DNA of 64,000 bases from NCBI GenBank assembly GCA_026399475.1, contig JAPLQY010000088.1, forward strand, positions 38,884 to 102,883, read 5' to 3'. Within the stretch, counting starts at the first letter, position 1, and every line of letters starts with the position of its first letter. A program made the position numbers and the translations under genes. The notes under the pieces are model-generated. The model made no database searches. It worked only from the letters and a program-made list of their open reading frames with translations, and was not told where the DNA came from. This document shows, in pieces, positions 26,302 through 35,226 of the stretch. Source of the stretch: Rhodocyclales bacterium (GTDB lineage Bacteria; Pseudomonadota; Gammaproteobacteria; Burkholderiales; Rhodocyclaceae).

Positions 26302-27633
26302 TTAGATGTAGCCGAGCTTCTCCGCTTCTTCCTGCAGGCCGGCGCGGAAATCCGGATGCGCGATCGAGATCAGACGCCGCGCCCGCTCGTTGACCGGCGC
26401 GCCGCGCAGGCGCACGGCGCCGTATTCGGTGGCAACATAGTCGACGTTGGCCCGGTGCAGCGTGACCGCGGCGCCGGGGGAAAGCATGGGCGCAATCTTC
26501 GACACCGTCTTGCGCGTGCCGTCGGGCTGCTTCACGTCGGCCGTCGAATAGAGGGCAATGAAGGATTTGCCGCCTTCCGACATCTGGGCGCCGATGGCTG
26601 TGTCCGACTGACCGCCGGTCCCGGAATACTGGCGATGGCCGATGGACTCGGAACAGATCTGGCCGGTCAGGTCGACCTCGAGCGTGGTGTTGATCGACAC
26701 CTGCTTGAGGTTGTGGGCGATGACGTAAGGATTGTTCACCCAGGAGCCGCGCATCAGCGCCAGCCCGGGATTGTGTTCGAGGAAGTCGTAAAGCTTCTTC
26801 GTGCCGAGGGCGAAGGCCGCCACCATCTTGCCGCGCATGATGCCCTTGTCCAGGCTGCGCGGTGCGCGCGCGATGACGCCGGCCTCGAACAGGTCGACCA
26901 TGCCGTCGGTCAGCATCTCCGTGTGGATCGCCAGGTCCTTCTTCTGCAGCAGTTCTCCGGCCACGGCATTGGGTATGCCGCCGATGCCGAGCTGCATGGT
27001 CGAGCCGTCCTCGATGTGTTCGGCGATGAAGCCGCCTATCAGTCGGTCGCGTTCTCCGGTTTCCGGCGCGGGCAGTTCGAACGGCGCCGAGGAATGCTCT
27101 ACGAGGTAGTCGACCTGGTCGAGGTGGATCACGGTATCACCCCAGACGTAGGGCACCTGATCATTGATTTCCAGGATCACGATGTCCGCCACGTCCATCA
27201 ACTCGCGTTCATAGACGACCGAGAAGGCCAGCGAGACATAGCCGAAGCGGTCTGGCGGCGTGCAGGAACCGATGAACACGGTCGGCTTGCGGAACAGGAT
27301 GCGGTCCATGGCCGCCGAATGCAGGTGGTTGGGCACATAGCTCGAGGTATGCGCCTCCGCCGCGGCCTTGCGAATGCCGGCCGAATAGAACCAGGCGTGG
27401 TGCTCGATGTGGCCCTGCATCGCCGGATCCATGAACCACTTGAACGGACGCATGGGCAGGCAGGTGGACACAGCAACGTTGGTGACCCGGCCGGCGACGG
27501 TGTGCAATTGGTCGAGCAGGCCGTTCGGCTCGGCGGCGCCGAGCGCACTGACGATGCAGTCGTCGGACTTGATCTTCGCCAGCGCCTGTTCGACGCTGAT
27601 CAGCTTGTTCTTATAGTCGTAGGCGCTAGACAT
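26302..27633 (-). CDS. Acetyl-CoA hydrolase/4-hydroxybutyrate-type CoA-transferase
   Basis: A 443-residue family I CoA-transferase of the Cat2/AbfT/acetyl-CoA hydrolase type. The CoA-binding pair GIGGIPNAVAGEL (near 230) and ADLTGQI-like VDLTGQICSESIG (near 330) are visible, with the catalytic Glu expected in LHTEMLTDG-like AIHTEMLTDGMVDL near 255. It moves CoA between acetyl-CoA or another donor and an acid. In this operon it offers a second, ATP-free way to activate the imported acid or recycle CoA. It follows livM by 60 bp. Confidence 0.85.
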   Translation of the reverse strand: MSSAYDYKNKLISVEQALAKIKSDDCIVSALGAAEPNGLLDQLHTVAGRVTNVAVSTCLPMRPFKWFMDPAMQGHIEHHAWFYSAGIRKAAAEAHTSSYVPNHLHSAAMDRILFRKPTVFIGSCTPPDRFGYVSLAFSVVYERELMDVADIVILEINDQVPYVWGDTVIHLDQVDYLVEHSSAPFELPAPETGERDRLIGGFIAEHIEDGSTMQLGIGGIPNAVAGELLQKKDLAIHTEMLTDGMVDLFEAGVIARAPRSLDKGIMRGKMVAAFALGTKKLYDFLEHNPGLALMRGSWVNNPYVIAHNLKQVSINTTLEVDLTGQICSESIGHRQYSGTGGQSDTAIGAQMSEGGKSFIALYSTADVKQPDGTRKTVSKIAPMLSPGAAVTLHRANVDYVATEYGAVRLRGAPVNERARRLISIAHPDFRAGLQEEAEKLGYI

Positions 27634-27693
27634 GACGCTATCCTTCTAAGAGTGGTTCCTTTTCGCGCATCGCCGCCAGCGAGTGCCCCAGCC

Positions 27694-28776
27694 TCAGGCG
27701 GCGCGGTTCACCTTGGCCAGCGCTCCGGTACGCAGCTTGCCCACGATCCCGAAGGGGAAAAAGTAAACCGAAAGCACGAACAGCAGGCCGAGCCAGAACA
27801 ACCAGCGATCGGGATGGAACAGGGCGCCGATCACCGGAATCGTGTCGATGTTTCCGTGCGCCAGTTTGAGCAGGTCCTGCAGGTAGCCTTGCGCAATGTT
27901 GAACAGCGCCGAACCGATCACCGCGCCATAGAGCGTCCCCATGCCGCCGATCACCACGATCAGCAGGACGTCGATCATGATGTCGAAGGACAAGGTGGTG
28001 CCGGGACCGTTGTAGCGCAGCCAGAGCGCATAGAGGACGCCGGCCAGGGTCGCGAACAGGGCCGCCAGCACGGAGGAGAGGCTGCGGTAGGTGACGTTGC
28101 GATAGCCGATGGCCTCGCTGCGGAAGTCGTTGTCGCGGATGGCCATCAGGACGCGACCGAAGGGTGAATTGACGATGCGCAGCATGAGCAGGAAGAGGCC
28201 GCCTGAACTCAGCACTACGAGGTAATAGGCGATCAGCTTGCCATCGAGATTGGCGCCGAGGAATTTTTCGTCGGACAGGGAAAAGGCCGGCGAGATGAGT
28301 TCCGGAACCTTGAAATTGAGCCCGTCCTCGCCGCCTGTCCAGTCCGAAAATTGCGAAGCAAGGGTCATGAAGGCGGCGGCGACGGCCAGCGTGATCATGG
28401 CAAAAAAGATCGCCCGCACGCGCAGGGAAAACAGGCTGATGCCCAGCGCGAGGACCGTGGACAGGATCACCGCGACCAGCAAGCCGACCGTCATCGCGGT
28501 CCAGGTCGGGCCCATTTGCGTAGACGCTATGCCGATCCCGTAGGCGCCGATACCGAAGAACATCGTGTGGGCAAAGGAAACGATGCCGGTATAGCCCAGC
28601 ATCAGGTCGTAACTCGCCGCCAGCACGATGAACACCGCAATCTTGGCCCCCACGTTGAGTGAGCGGGCGCCAGGGAAGATGAAGGGCGTCGCCAGCAGGC
28701 CGACGACGATCAGCAGCAGCAGCGCCGAGAGAATCTTGCTGCGCGGCAGGTCCTGGGACAAGAGATTGCCAAGCAT
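27694..28776 (-). CDS. livM: Branched-chain amino acid/organic acid ABC permease LivM
   Basis: A 360-residue LivM-type permease with about nine to ten membrane helices, including the family segment GYTGIVSFAHTMFFGIGAYG near 60 and the cytoplasmic coupling region FGRVLMAIRDNDFRSEAIGYRN near 205. Liv-type importers carry branched amino acids but also aromatic and dicarboxylic acids; the downstream CoA enzymes suggest an acid here. Nine bases separate it from livH upstream. Confidence 0.9.
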   Translation of the reverse strand: MLGNLLSQDLPRSKILSALLLLIVVGLLATPFIFPGARSLNVGAKIAVFIVLAASYDLMLGYTGIVSFAHTMFFGIGAYGIGIASTQMGPTWTAMTVGLLVAVILSTVLALGISLFSLRVRAIFFAMITLAVAAAFMTLASQFSDWTGGEDGLNFKVPELISPAFSLSDEKFLGANLDGKLIAYYLVVLSSGGLFLLMLRIVNSPFGRVLMAIRDNDFRSEAIGYRNVTYRSLSSVLAALFATLAGVLYALWLRYNGPGTTLSFDIMIDVLLIVVIGGMGTLYGAVIGSALFNIAQGYLQDLLKLAHGNIDTIPVIGALFHPDRWLFWLGLLFVLSVYFFPFGIVGKLRTGALAKVNRAA

Positions 28777-28785
28777 GTCCGTCTC

Positions 28786-29814
28786 CTAACGCTTCGCCAC
28801 GGGGAACAGGCCCTGCGGACGCCAGAGCAGTATCAGCACCATCAGGAGGATGCTCGAAAAGAGGTTGACCTTCGGTGCGACGAAGCCGACATAGTTGGAT
28901 GCGAGACCGACCAGCAACGCGCCGACGAAACAGCCGCCGACCGAACCGAGGCCGCCGATGATGATGACGATGAAAATGAGCACCATCATCTGCGCACCGA
29001 TCGAGGTCGTGACCAGTTCCTGATAAAGCCCGAACATGGTGCCGCCGAGGCCGGCCAGCGCCGATCCGGCGGCAAATACCCCGATGAACAGGAAGCGCAC
29101 CCGGTAGCCCAGCGCTTCAACCATTTCACGGTCCTGCACGCCGGCACGGATCAGCAGTCCGAGCTTGGTGCGATTGAGCACGAGGAACATCGCGGCAAAG
29201 ATGACGAGGCCGAGGCAGACCGCAAGCAGGCGGAACTTTTCAACCGCCACATCGCCGAAAATAAATGCACCCTGCAGGCTGGCGGGGCGCATCATTGGCC
29301 GCGCTTCCGGTCCCCACAGGGCGAGGATCACCTGCTCGGCGACGATCATGCCGCCCATCGTGACCAGGATCTGCTTGAGGTGGAGGCCATACACCGGGCG
29401 TACGATGACGCGTTCGAAGGCAATGCCGAGCGTACCGGCCACCGCCGCAGCGGCGAGGCCCGCGCAACCGATGGCGGCCAGGTTGAGTGCAAAGGAGGAA
29501 CTCGCCGTCCAGCCGCCCAGCGCCGAAATCGTCGTCACGCCGACGAAGGCGCCGAGGGCGACGAAGATGCCATGGCCGAAGTTCATCACGTCCATCAGGC
29601 CGAACACCAGGGTGAGCCCCGATGCGACCAGGAAAATGATCAGGCCCATGGCCAGTCCGGCGATGGTCAGCGTCGCCCAGGTCGGGAAACTGCCGACCAG
29701 CGGCAGGGCCAGCAGGATCAGGATCGGCACCACCAGGATCGGTAGCCAGTCGCGCGGGGCGGCGGGCAGGTCCTCGACCTTGGCGGGTGCTGCGGCAGGG
29801 GTCGATGTGCTCAT
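28786..29814 (-). CDS. livH: ABC permease LivH
   Basis: A 342-residue LivH-type permease with about eight helices after a Pro/Ala-rich cytoplasmic N-terminus (APAKVEDLPAAPRDW). The family segment VFGLMDVMNFGHGIFVALGAFVG is near residue 75, and the coupling helix LLIRAGVQDREMVEALGYR near 225. Partner of LivM in one importer. Gene order livK-G-F-H-M is read on the minus strand. Confidence 0.9.
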   Translation of the reverse strand: MSTSTPAAAPAKVEDLPAAPRDWLPILVVPILILLALPLVGSFPTWATLTIAGLAMGLIIFLVASGLTLVFGLMDVMNFGHGIFVALGAFVGVTTISALGGWTASSSFALNLAAIGCAGLAAAAVAGTLGIAFERVIVRPVYGLHLKQILVTMGGMIVAEQVILALWGPEARPMMRPASLQGAFIFGDVAVEKFRLLAVCLGLVIFAAMFLVLNRTKLGLLIRAGVQDREMVEALGYRVRFLFIGVFAAGSALAGLGGTMFGLYQELVTTSIGAQMMVLIFIVIIIGGLGSVGGCFVGALLVGLASNYVGFVAPKVNLFSSILLMVLILLWRPQGLFPVAKR

Positions 29815-29825
29815 GTGGCCGTCCC

Positions 29826-30560
29826 TTATTGGTGAGAGTCGAGCGAAAGCCCGAGCAGACGGGCCTGCAGGGCCGGATCGGCGATCAGGTCGGCCATGGT
29901 CCCGGCATGAACGACGCGTCCGTTGTCCATCACGGCGACCGAGTCACCCAGCTTGCTGGCGAAATTGAAGTTCTGCTCCACCAGCAGGACAGTGACGCCT
30001 TCGTCGCGCAGTGCGCCGAAGGCCACGATCAGGTTCTGGATGATGGCCGGAGCCAGGCCCTTGGAAGGCTCGTCGACGAGCAAGAGGCGGCGCGGCTCGA
30101 CCATGGCCCTCGCAATCGACAGCATCTGCTTCTGCCCGCCGGAAAGCAGCCCGGCACGCTGCAGCCAGAAGGTCTTGAGGGCCGGCATGAAGCCGAAGAT
30201 CCAGTCCAGGCGGGCGGCATCGAGGGGACCCTTGCGCGCGGCCAGGAACAGGTTCTCGCGCACCGTGAGGTCGCTGAAGATGCCCATGTTCTCCGGCACG
30301 TAGGCGATGTCCAGACGGGCCACGTCGGGGGTGGCCAGCTTCACGATATCGCCGCCGTCGAAACGGATGGTCCCGGCCGACGCCTGCCAAAGGCCCATGA
30401 TGGTGCGCAGCGTGGTGGTCTTGCCGGCGCCGTTGCGGCCGAGCAGCATGGTGATGCCGCCCCTGGCCACCGCCAGGTCGACACCATGCAGGATGTGGTA
30501 AGGCCCGATGTGGGTGTGTACCCCTTCGAGCGCAAGCAGGGGCTGGACGCTGGCATTCAT
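29826..30560 (-). CDS. livF: ABC transporter ATPase LivF
   Basis: A 244-residue ATPase. The start at 30560 (MNASVQPLLALEG) overlaps the livG stop by one base (TGATG); the longer frame upstream is a shadow of livG. Walker A LLGRNGAGKTTTLRT, signature LSGGQKQMLSIARA and Walker B LLLVDEPSKGLAP are intact, with the H-loop region after VLLVEQNF typical of LivF. Confidence 0.92.
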   Translation of the reverse strand: MNASVQPLLALEGVHTHIGPYHILHGVDLAVARGGITMLLGRNGAGKTTTLRTIMGLWQASAGTIRFDGGDIVKLATPDVARLDIAYVPENMGIFSDLTVRENLFLAARKGPLDAARLDWIFGFMPALKTFWLQRAGLLSGGQKQMLSIARAMVEPRRLLLVDEPSKGLAPAIIQNLIVAFGALRDEGVTVLLVEQNFNFASKLGDSVAVMDNGRVVHAGTMADLIADPALQARLLGLSLDSHQ

Positions 30561-31357
30561 CAGGCAGCCTCCTTGGATTCCGGCGCCACGCCGAGGTAGG
30601 CTTCCTGCACCACTGGCGAAGCAATCACTTCTGCCGGCGCACCGTCGGCCACCAGGGTGCCGTTGTGCAGGACGATGATGCGATCGGCCAGTTCGCGCAC
30701 CACGTCCATCTTGTGTTCGACCAGCAGGATGCACTTGTCGGCACGGGCCTTGATGCGCTTGATCAGGTCGAGGATGACCGGTACTTCGTCGACGCTCATG
30801 CCCGCCGTGGGTTCGTCGAACATGAAGACCTCAGGTTCGAGGGCAAGCATCAGTCCGACTTCGAGCTTGCGCTGATCACCGTGCGGCAGGTTCATCGCCG
30901 GGACGTTGCGCTGGTGTGCCAGGGCGACCTCCTCGAGAATCGCATTGGCCTTTTCGATCAGGTCGCGCCGGCTGTTCCAGAGGCTCAGGAACTTGATCCC
31001 GACCTCGGCGCGCGCCTGCACCGCAATACGGACGTTCTCATGCACCGTGAGGAAGGGAAACAGGTTGGTGAGCTGAAAGGCGCGGCCGATGCCGCGCCGC
31101 GTGCGCAAAGGGGCCGGCAGGCGGGAGATGTCCTTGCCGAACAGGAACACTTCGCCGGCGGTGGCCGGGATCTGCCCGGAAATCAGGTTGAAATAGGTGG
31201 TCTTGCCGGCGCCGTTGGGTCCGACGATGGCCGTCAGGGTTCCGCGCTGGAAGGCGCAACTGACGGCATTGACGGCGACATGGCCGCCGAAGCGCACCGT
31301 CAGGCCGCGCGTCTCCAGCACCGGAACGGCGGACGAAGACTCGCTCGAGTTAGACAT
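30560..31357 (-). CDS. livG: ABC transporter ATPase LivG
   Basis: A 265-residue ATPase with Walker A IVGPNGAGKTTYFNL, the LivG-type degenerate signature LPHGDQRKLEVGLML and Walker B VFMFDEPTAGMS. It pairs with LivF under the LivHM permeases. A GC-rich hairpin (31412-31435) separates it from livK, as expected where the binding-protein mRNA is kept in excess. Confidence 0.92.
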   Translation of the reverse strand: MSNSSESSSAVPVLETRGLTVRFGGHVAVNAVSCAFQRGTLTAIVGPNGAGKTTYFNLISGQIPATAGEVFLFGKDISRLPAPLRTRRGIGRAFQLTNLFPFLTVHENVRIAVQARAEVGIKFLSLWNSRRDLIEKANAILEEVALAHQRNVPAMNLPHGDQRKLEVGLMLALEPEVFMFDEPTAGMSVDEVPVILDLIKRIKARADKCILLVEHKMDVVRELADRIIVLHNGTLVADGAPAEVIASPVVQEAYLGVAPESKEAA

Positions 31358-31411
31358 GTTGGGTGCAACCCTTCCCTGCGTTTGCCCGCAGCCGGCGAAA
31401 CACTTCTGCCG

Positions 31412-31435
31412 CCCGGCGGCACTCGGACCGCCGGG
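31412..31435 (-). terminator. Intercistronic hairpin between livK and livG
   Basis: An 8 bp perfect GC-rich stem (CCCGGCGG / CCGCCGGG, 8 base loop) in the 89 bp gap, with no T-run. It more likely protects the livK mRNA end or partly attenuates transcription than acts as a full terminator. Confidence 0.5.
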
Positions 31436-31446
31436 AAGACCGCGGC

Positions 31447-32652
31447 TTACTTCTTGTTGCGGATCGGCAGCTTGATTTCGTCGATGGTCACTTCATCGAC
31501 GAACTCGGGAATCGCCCAGGCCACCGCCGGATCGACCTTGATCTTGAAGTGGAACATCGATTGCAAGGCCTGATGGTCCTCCTTGCGGAAGATCATCTTG
31601 CCCTTCGGCGTCTCGAAGCTCATGCCTTCCATGGTCGCGATCAGCTTTTCGGTATCGGTGCTGCCCGCCTTCTTGAAGGCTTCGACCAGGGCAATACCGG
31701 CCGCCATGCCGCCGGCGGTGAAGAAGTCAGGCGGCGTGCCGCTGTAGCGCTTCTTGTGCTCTTCGACCAGCCACTTGTTGATCGGGTTCTTCGGGATGTC
31801 GTAGTAGTAGTAGGTCGCGCCTTCCATGCCAGGGAAGGCCTTGTAGGCCGCCATCGCCGGCATGATGTTGCCCCCGGTGGCAATCTCGATGCCATAGCGC
31901 TTGGGATCGAGGTCACCGATCTTGAAGGGATTGCCGGCACCGGCCCAGTTGATGAAGATGATCTTGCGGCAGGTCTTGTCCTTGGCCGAGTCGCAACGGT
32001 CCTTCAGCGCGTCAAACAGGCGTTGCGCCGAAGCGGTGAAGTCGTTGGTGGCCATCGGGGCGTACTCTTCGAACACCAGCTTGCCCTTGCTGCCGGCGAA
32101 GGCATCCTTGAAAGCCTTGACGAAGTCCTTGCCGAAGGCGGAGTCCTGCGCCAGCGTGGCGACGTAAGTGCCCTCCTTCTTGCCCAGCGCAAATCCGTTG
32201 GAAATCGCGTCCTGGCTCGAATTTCGGCCGGTACGGAAGATGTAACGGTTCCACTTGTCACCGGTAATCGAATCGGCAACCGCCGGTTCGACCAGCAGCA
32301 CTTTCTTGTACTCCTCTGCGACCGGCAGCATGGCCAGCGCGACGCCGGAACTGGTCGGGCCAACGGCGATGTCGACCTTGTCGTCCCCATAGGCGGCGGC
32401 CAGCTGGGCCTTGCCGATGTCCGGCTTGCCCTGGGTGTCCTTCTCGATGACGACGATCTTGCGACCGGCAACTTCCATCTTGCCGCCGGTGGCGTACTCC
32501 AAGCCCATCATGAGGCCGATATGGGTCTGCTTGGCATAGGCCTCGAGGGCGCCCGTCTTGTCATAGACGTGGGCAACCTTGATGTTTTGCGCCAGTGCGA
32601 AAGCGGGAATCAGGCAGCAGGCCAAGGCGGCCAACGCGAAACGTTTCAGCAT
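31447..32652 (-). CDS. livK: Periplasmic substrate-binding protein of the Liv-type importer
   Basis: A 401-residue type I periplasmic binding protein. The start at 32652 has an AAGGAG ribosome site and opens a signal peptide (MLKRFALAALACCLIPAFALA, cleavage before QNIKVAH). The fold markers HVYDKTGALEAYAKQTHIGLMMGLEYATGG and DIAVGPTSSGVALAMLPVAEE are visible, with two Cys (DRCDSAKDKTC) that could form a disulfide. It sets the specificity of the importer. Relatives bind branched amino acids, amides or aromatic acids. First gene of a ten-gene operon; a -10-like TACAAT (32728-32723) lies upstream without a good -35. Confidence 0.88.
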   Translation of the reverse strand: MLKRFALAALACCLIPAFALAQNIKVAHVYDKTGALEAYAKQTHIGLMMGLEYATGGKMEVAGRKIVVIEKDTQGKPDIGKAQLAAAYGDDKVDIAVGPTSSGVALAMLPVAEEYKKVLLVEPAVADSITGDKWNRYIFRTGRNSSQDAISNGFALGKKEGTYVATLAQDSAFGKDFVKAFKDAFAGSKGKLVFEEYAPMATNDFTASAQRLFDALKDRCDSAKDKTCRKIIFINWAGAGNPFKIGDLDPKRYGIEIATGGNIMPAMAAYKAFPGMEGATYYYYDIPKNPINKWLVEEHKKRYSGTPPDFFTAGGMAAGIALVEAFKKAGSTDTEKLIATMEGMSFETPKGKMIFRKEDHQALQSMFHFKIKVDPAVAWAIPEFVDEVTIDEIKLPIRNKK

Positions 32653-32850
32653 GTTCAATCTCCTTGAGGACAGATTACTCACCGCAAAATCCGGCGCGCC
32701 GCAATGGCACACATTGGGTTTCATTGTAGATCAATAAAAGGATTGGATGCACTGCAGAAGGAATGTTTTCGCGAAGGACATTTCAGAGGCTGCCATTGTC
32801 GAAAGACCAGGCTACATCGTGCCTTGGCCGTGCCTGCCGGGCTTCTGCCC

Positions 32851-33669
32851 TCAGGTCTTCTGGTCGTTCGACTGCTGCTCGGCGCGATCGAGTTCCCGGT
32901 TCATTTCCTCGTCCGACGGCGGCCGGTAATCCGACTTGCCGGGTGATTCCGCGACGGGGCGCACGATGACGCTCGCCAACACAATTCCCAGTTCATAAAG
33001 CAGCCACAGGGGCACCGCCATCATGAACTGCGAAATCACGTCCGGAGGCGTAAACACCGCGCCAACAACAAAGGCGCCGACGATTACATACGGTCGCCAC
33101 TCGCGCAGCTTTGCCACGTCAACCACGCCGATCTTGACCAGCACGATGACAATCACCGGCACCTCGAAAGTCACTCCGAAGGCCATGAACATGGTGAGGA
33201 CGAAGGAAAAATACTTTTCGATGTCCGTCATCCAGGCCACTCCTTCCGGCGCGAACTTCGACATGAAGCCGAACACCATCGGGAAAAATGCAAAGTACGC
33301 AAAGGCCATGCCGACGAAAAACAGGATTACCGAGGCAATCAGAAGCGGGATCGCGAGCTTTTTCTCATGGGCATAGAGCCCCGGAGCAACAAAAGCCCAC
33401 ACCTGATACAGCACGTAAGGCAGGACGACAAGAAACGCGACCGTCAGCGCCACCTTCATCGGTACCAGAAACACGCCGACCACATCGGTGGCGATCATCT
33501 GGCCACCGGCGGGCAGAGTCGCCAGCAACGGTGCAGCCAGCAGCGAATAGAGCTCGCGGGCGTAGAAGGCCAGCGGCACGAAAGCGATGCCGACAGCGAT
33601 GAGGACGCGGATCAGGCGGTCGCGCAGCTCGACCAGGTGGGAAAGAAATGTTTCCTGTTCGTCAGCCAT
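32851..33669 (-). CDS. tatC: Twin-arginine translocase subunit TatC
   Basis: A 272-residue polytopic protein with six membrane helices. It begins with the conserved EETFLSHLVELRDRLIR, containing the Glu and SHL.ELR motif that binds twin-arginine signals, and has the FAYFAFFPMVFGFMSKFAP loop. Its ATG overlaps the tatB stop by one base. The C-terminal tail after the last helix is acidic. The 198 bp after it, before livK, holds no gene. Confidence 0.95.
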   Translation of the reverse strand: MADEQETFLSHLVELRDRLIRVLIAVGIAFVPLAFYARELYSLLAAPLLATLPAGGQMIATDVVGVFLVPMKVALTVAFLVVLPYVLYQVWAFVAPGLYAHEKKLAIPLLIASVILFFVGMAFAYFAFFPMVFGFMSKFAPEGVAWMTDIEKYFSFVLTMFMAFGVTFEVPVIVIVLVKIGVVDVAKLREWRPYVIVGAFVVGAVFTPPDVISQFMMAVPLWLLYELGIVLASVIVRPVAESPGKSDYRPPSDEEMNRELDRAEQQSNDQKT

Positions 33670-34094
33670 CAGGATTTCTGAACTTCAGCCGCCACTGCTG
33701 CGGTTCCAGGCTCTTGCGCAGGCGGCCCATCGACGGCTGGAACTGTCTCATGACTCATGCCGGTCGGTATCTCCGGAGATGGCGTCGATGACTCGCTTCC
33801 GTCAGCCGCCAGCGGTTCGATGGCATTGTTCACCGAGGATTCGACCTCGCGCATTTCGTGAGTCACGGAAGCCTCCAGGCTCGTCACCTGATCGGTCACT
33901 TGCTTCTGAAGTTGCTTCAGCTCATCGAGTTGAATCTCGCGATTGATGTCAGCCTTGACATCGCTTACATAGCGTTGCAGACGACCGAGAATAAGTCCGG
34001 CCGTGCGCGCCACCTTGGGCAGGCGCTCCGGGCCGATAACGACCAGCGCCACCACGGCGATGACCATCAACTCGGAAAGACCGACGTCGAACAT
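33669..34094 (-). CDS. tatB: Sec-independent translocase subunit TatB
   Basis: A 141-residue protein with the TatB-type N-terminus MFDVGLSELMVIAVVALVVIGPERLPKVAR, an amphipathic helix and a long charged, Pro/Ser-rich tail. Length and the Glu near residue 8 favour TatB over TatA. Lies 88 bp after tatA and overlaps tatC by one base. Confidence 0.93.
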   Translation of the reverse strand: MFDVGLSELMVIAVVALVVIGPERLPKVARTAGLILGRLQRYVSDVKADINREIQLDELKQLQKQVTDQVTSLEASVTHEMREVESSVNNAIEPLAADGSESSTPSPEIPTGMSHETVPAVDGPPAQEPGTAAVAAEVQKS

Positions 34095-34182
34095 GGGTTC
34101 GTTGGGATGTCAGAAAAGAGATTACATGCAGAGTGGCCGACAACTGCGGCAGAAATCCGCAGACCGCCTCATCCGCCAGCGT

Positions 34183-34416
34183 TCAGGATTTGGTTTGCTC
34201 CCGACGCGACTCTACATCGATCGTCTGGCCGGTAACCTGGTGCGGCTCCGCTGGCTTGTCGGCGGGTTTGTCGGCGGTAGCCTCCTTCATGCCGTCCTTG
34301 AACCCCTTGACCGCGCCACCGAGGTCCGACCCCATGTTGCGCAGCTTCTTGGTGCCGAACACGAGCATGACAATCACCAAAACAATCAGCCAGTGCCAGA
34401 TGCTGAAAGATCCCAT
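34183..34416 (-). CDS. tatA: Sec-independent translocase subunit TatA
   Basis: A 77-residue TatA with one membrane helix ([19 protein letters not shown]), the [21 protein letters not shown] hinge and amphipathic helix, and a short charged tail. A GAGGAG ribosome site precedes the ATG. It forms the pore-forming part of the Tat system with the next two genes. Confidence 0.94.
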   Translation of the reverse strand: MGSFSIWHWLIVLVIVMLVFGTKKLRNMGSDLGGAVKGFKDGMKEATADKPADKPAEPHQVTGQTIDVESRREQTKS

Positions 34417-34445
34417 CGTTTTTTCTCCTCGCGCTCAGGAAACCT

Positions 34446-34805
34446 TCAAGGCGCTTTGCGTTTTAGCATGGACCCCAGAGGCTCGGGGCCGCCCAGGATA
34501 TGAACGTGGAGATGATACACCTCCTGATGTCCGATCCGCCCCGTGTTGATGATGGTGCGGAAGCCTTCGTTGAGGCCCTGGCTCCTTGCCATATCATTGG
34601 CTTTAGCCAGAATGCGGCCGAGCAGCATCTGGTGGCTCATGTTGGCCTCCGCCAGCGAAGCAATATGCAGCTTCGGCACGATCATGAAATGTACCGGCGC
34701 AATCGGGTTGATGTCGTGAAAGGCGAAGATTTCCTCGTCTTCGTAGATTTTCTTCGACGGGATCTCGCCGCGCGCGATCCTGCAGAAAATGCAGTCGCTC
34801 ATCAT
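34446..34805 (-). CDS. HIT-family (HINT-like) nucleotide-binding protein
   Basis: A 119-residue histidine-triad protein with CIFCRIARGEIPSKKIYEDE at the N-terminus and the triad HLHVHILGG near residue 100. HINT proteins hydrolyse nucleoside phosphoramidates. The frame starts ATGATG; either ATG is possible, and both overlap the hisE stop. This hisE-hit-tatA order is common in Betaproteobacteria. Confidence 0.92.
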   Translation of the reverse strand: MMSDCIFCRIARGEIPSKKIYEDEEIFAFHDINPIAPVHFMIVPKLHIASLAEANMSHQMLLGRILAKANDMARSQGLNEGFRTIINTGRIGHQEVYHLHVHILGGPEPLGSMLKRKAP

Positions 34806-35128
34806 CCGGGCGTCCGGCTGTTCTTCTCGTCGATGCCGGAGATGCCTTCGCGGCGGCGGAATTCGACCATCACGTCATCGACGCCAATGCCGAACTGGGT
34901 CAGCAGAATCATGCTGTGAAACCAGAGGTCAGTTACTTCGCGGACGATATGAAGGCGATCCCCATCCTTCGCCGCCATGATGACCTCAGCGGCTTCTTCC
35001 GCCACCTTCTTGCAGATCGCGTCGGTGCCCTTGGCATACAGACTGGCAACGTAGGATGAATCGGGCGCAGCGCCCTTGCGCTCCAGCAGCGTCGCCTGAA
35101 TGCGGTGAATAACTTCGAGATCAATCAC
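34802..35128 (-). CDS. hisE: Phosphoribosyl-ATP pyrophosphatase
   Basis: A 108-residue HisE with the MazG-like metal site KKVAEEAAEVIMAA and VREVTDLWFHSMILL. It removes pyrophosphate from phosphoribosyl-ATP, the second step of histidine synthesis. Its GTG start overlaps the stop of the hisI remnant (GTGA), which preserves the ancestral hisI-hisE coupling although hisI itself is gone. Confidence 0.93.
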   Translation of the reverse strand: MIDLEVIHRIQATLLERKGAAPDSSYVASLYAKGTDAICKKVAEEAAEVIMAAKDGDRLHIVREVTDLWFHSMILLTQFGIGVDDVMVEFRRREGISGIDEKNSRTPG

Positions 35129-35226
35129 TTGTATATCTCCTTCAAGTCCTCGAGGACCGGCTCAACATCCTGCCAGCCTGAGGTTTCAAGCCGGTTTAAA
35201 AACAACTGCACCACTGGTGCGCTCAA
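35125..35226 (-). pseudogene. hisI: hisI remnant: C-terminal tail of phosphoribosyl-AMP cyclohydrolase
   Basis: A 33-codon frame fills the hisF-hisE gap exactly. It opens with TTG overlapping the hisF stop (TTGA) and ends overlapping the hisE GTG. Its sequence LFLNRLETSGWQDVEPVL and the end DLKEIYK match the usual C-terminus of HisI (...CF-RLE-G-W...EPVLKDP-EIYK). The first ~100 residues, with the Cys and Asp metal ligands and the CHTGR region, are missing. A clean internal deletion is the simplest explanation. It cannot encode a working cyclohydrolase. Confidence 0.8.

Noticed and set aside
26269..28167. 632-codon plus-strand frame
   Set aside because: It runs antisense to the clear CoA-transferase and livM genes; long antisense frames are expected at this GC content.
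32723..32740. Possible FNR box upstream of livK (TTGATCTACAAT)
   Set aside because: The second half-site does not match ATCAA; it is better read as a -10-like TACAAT.
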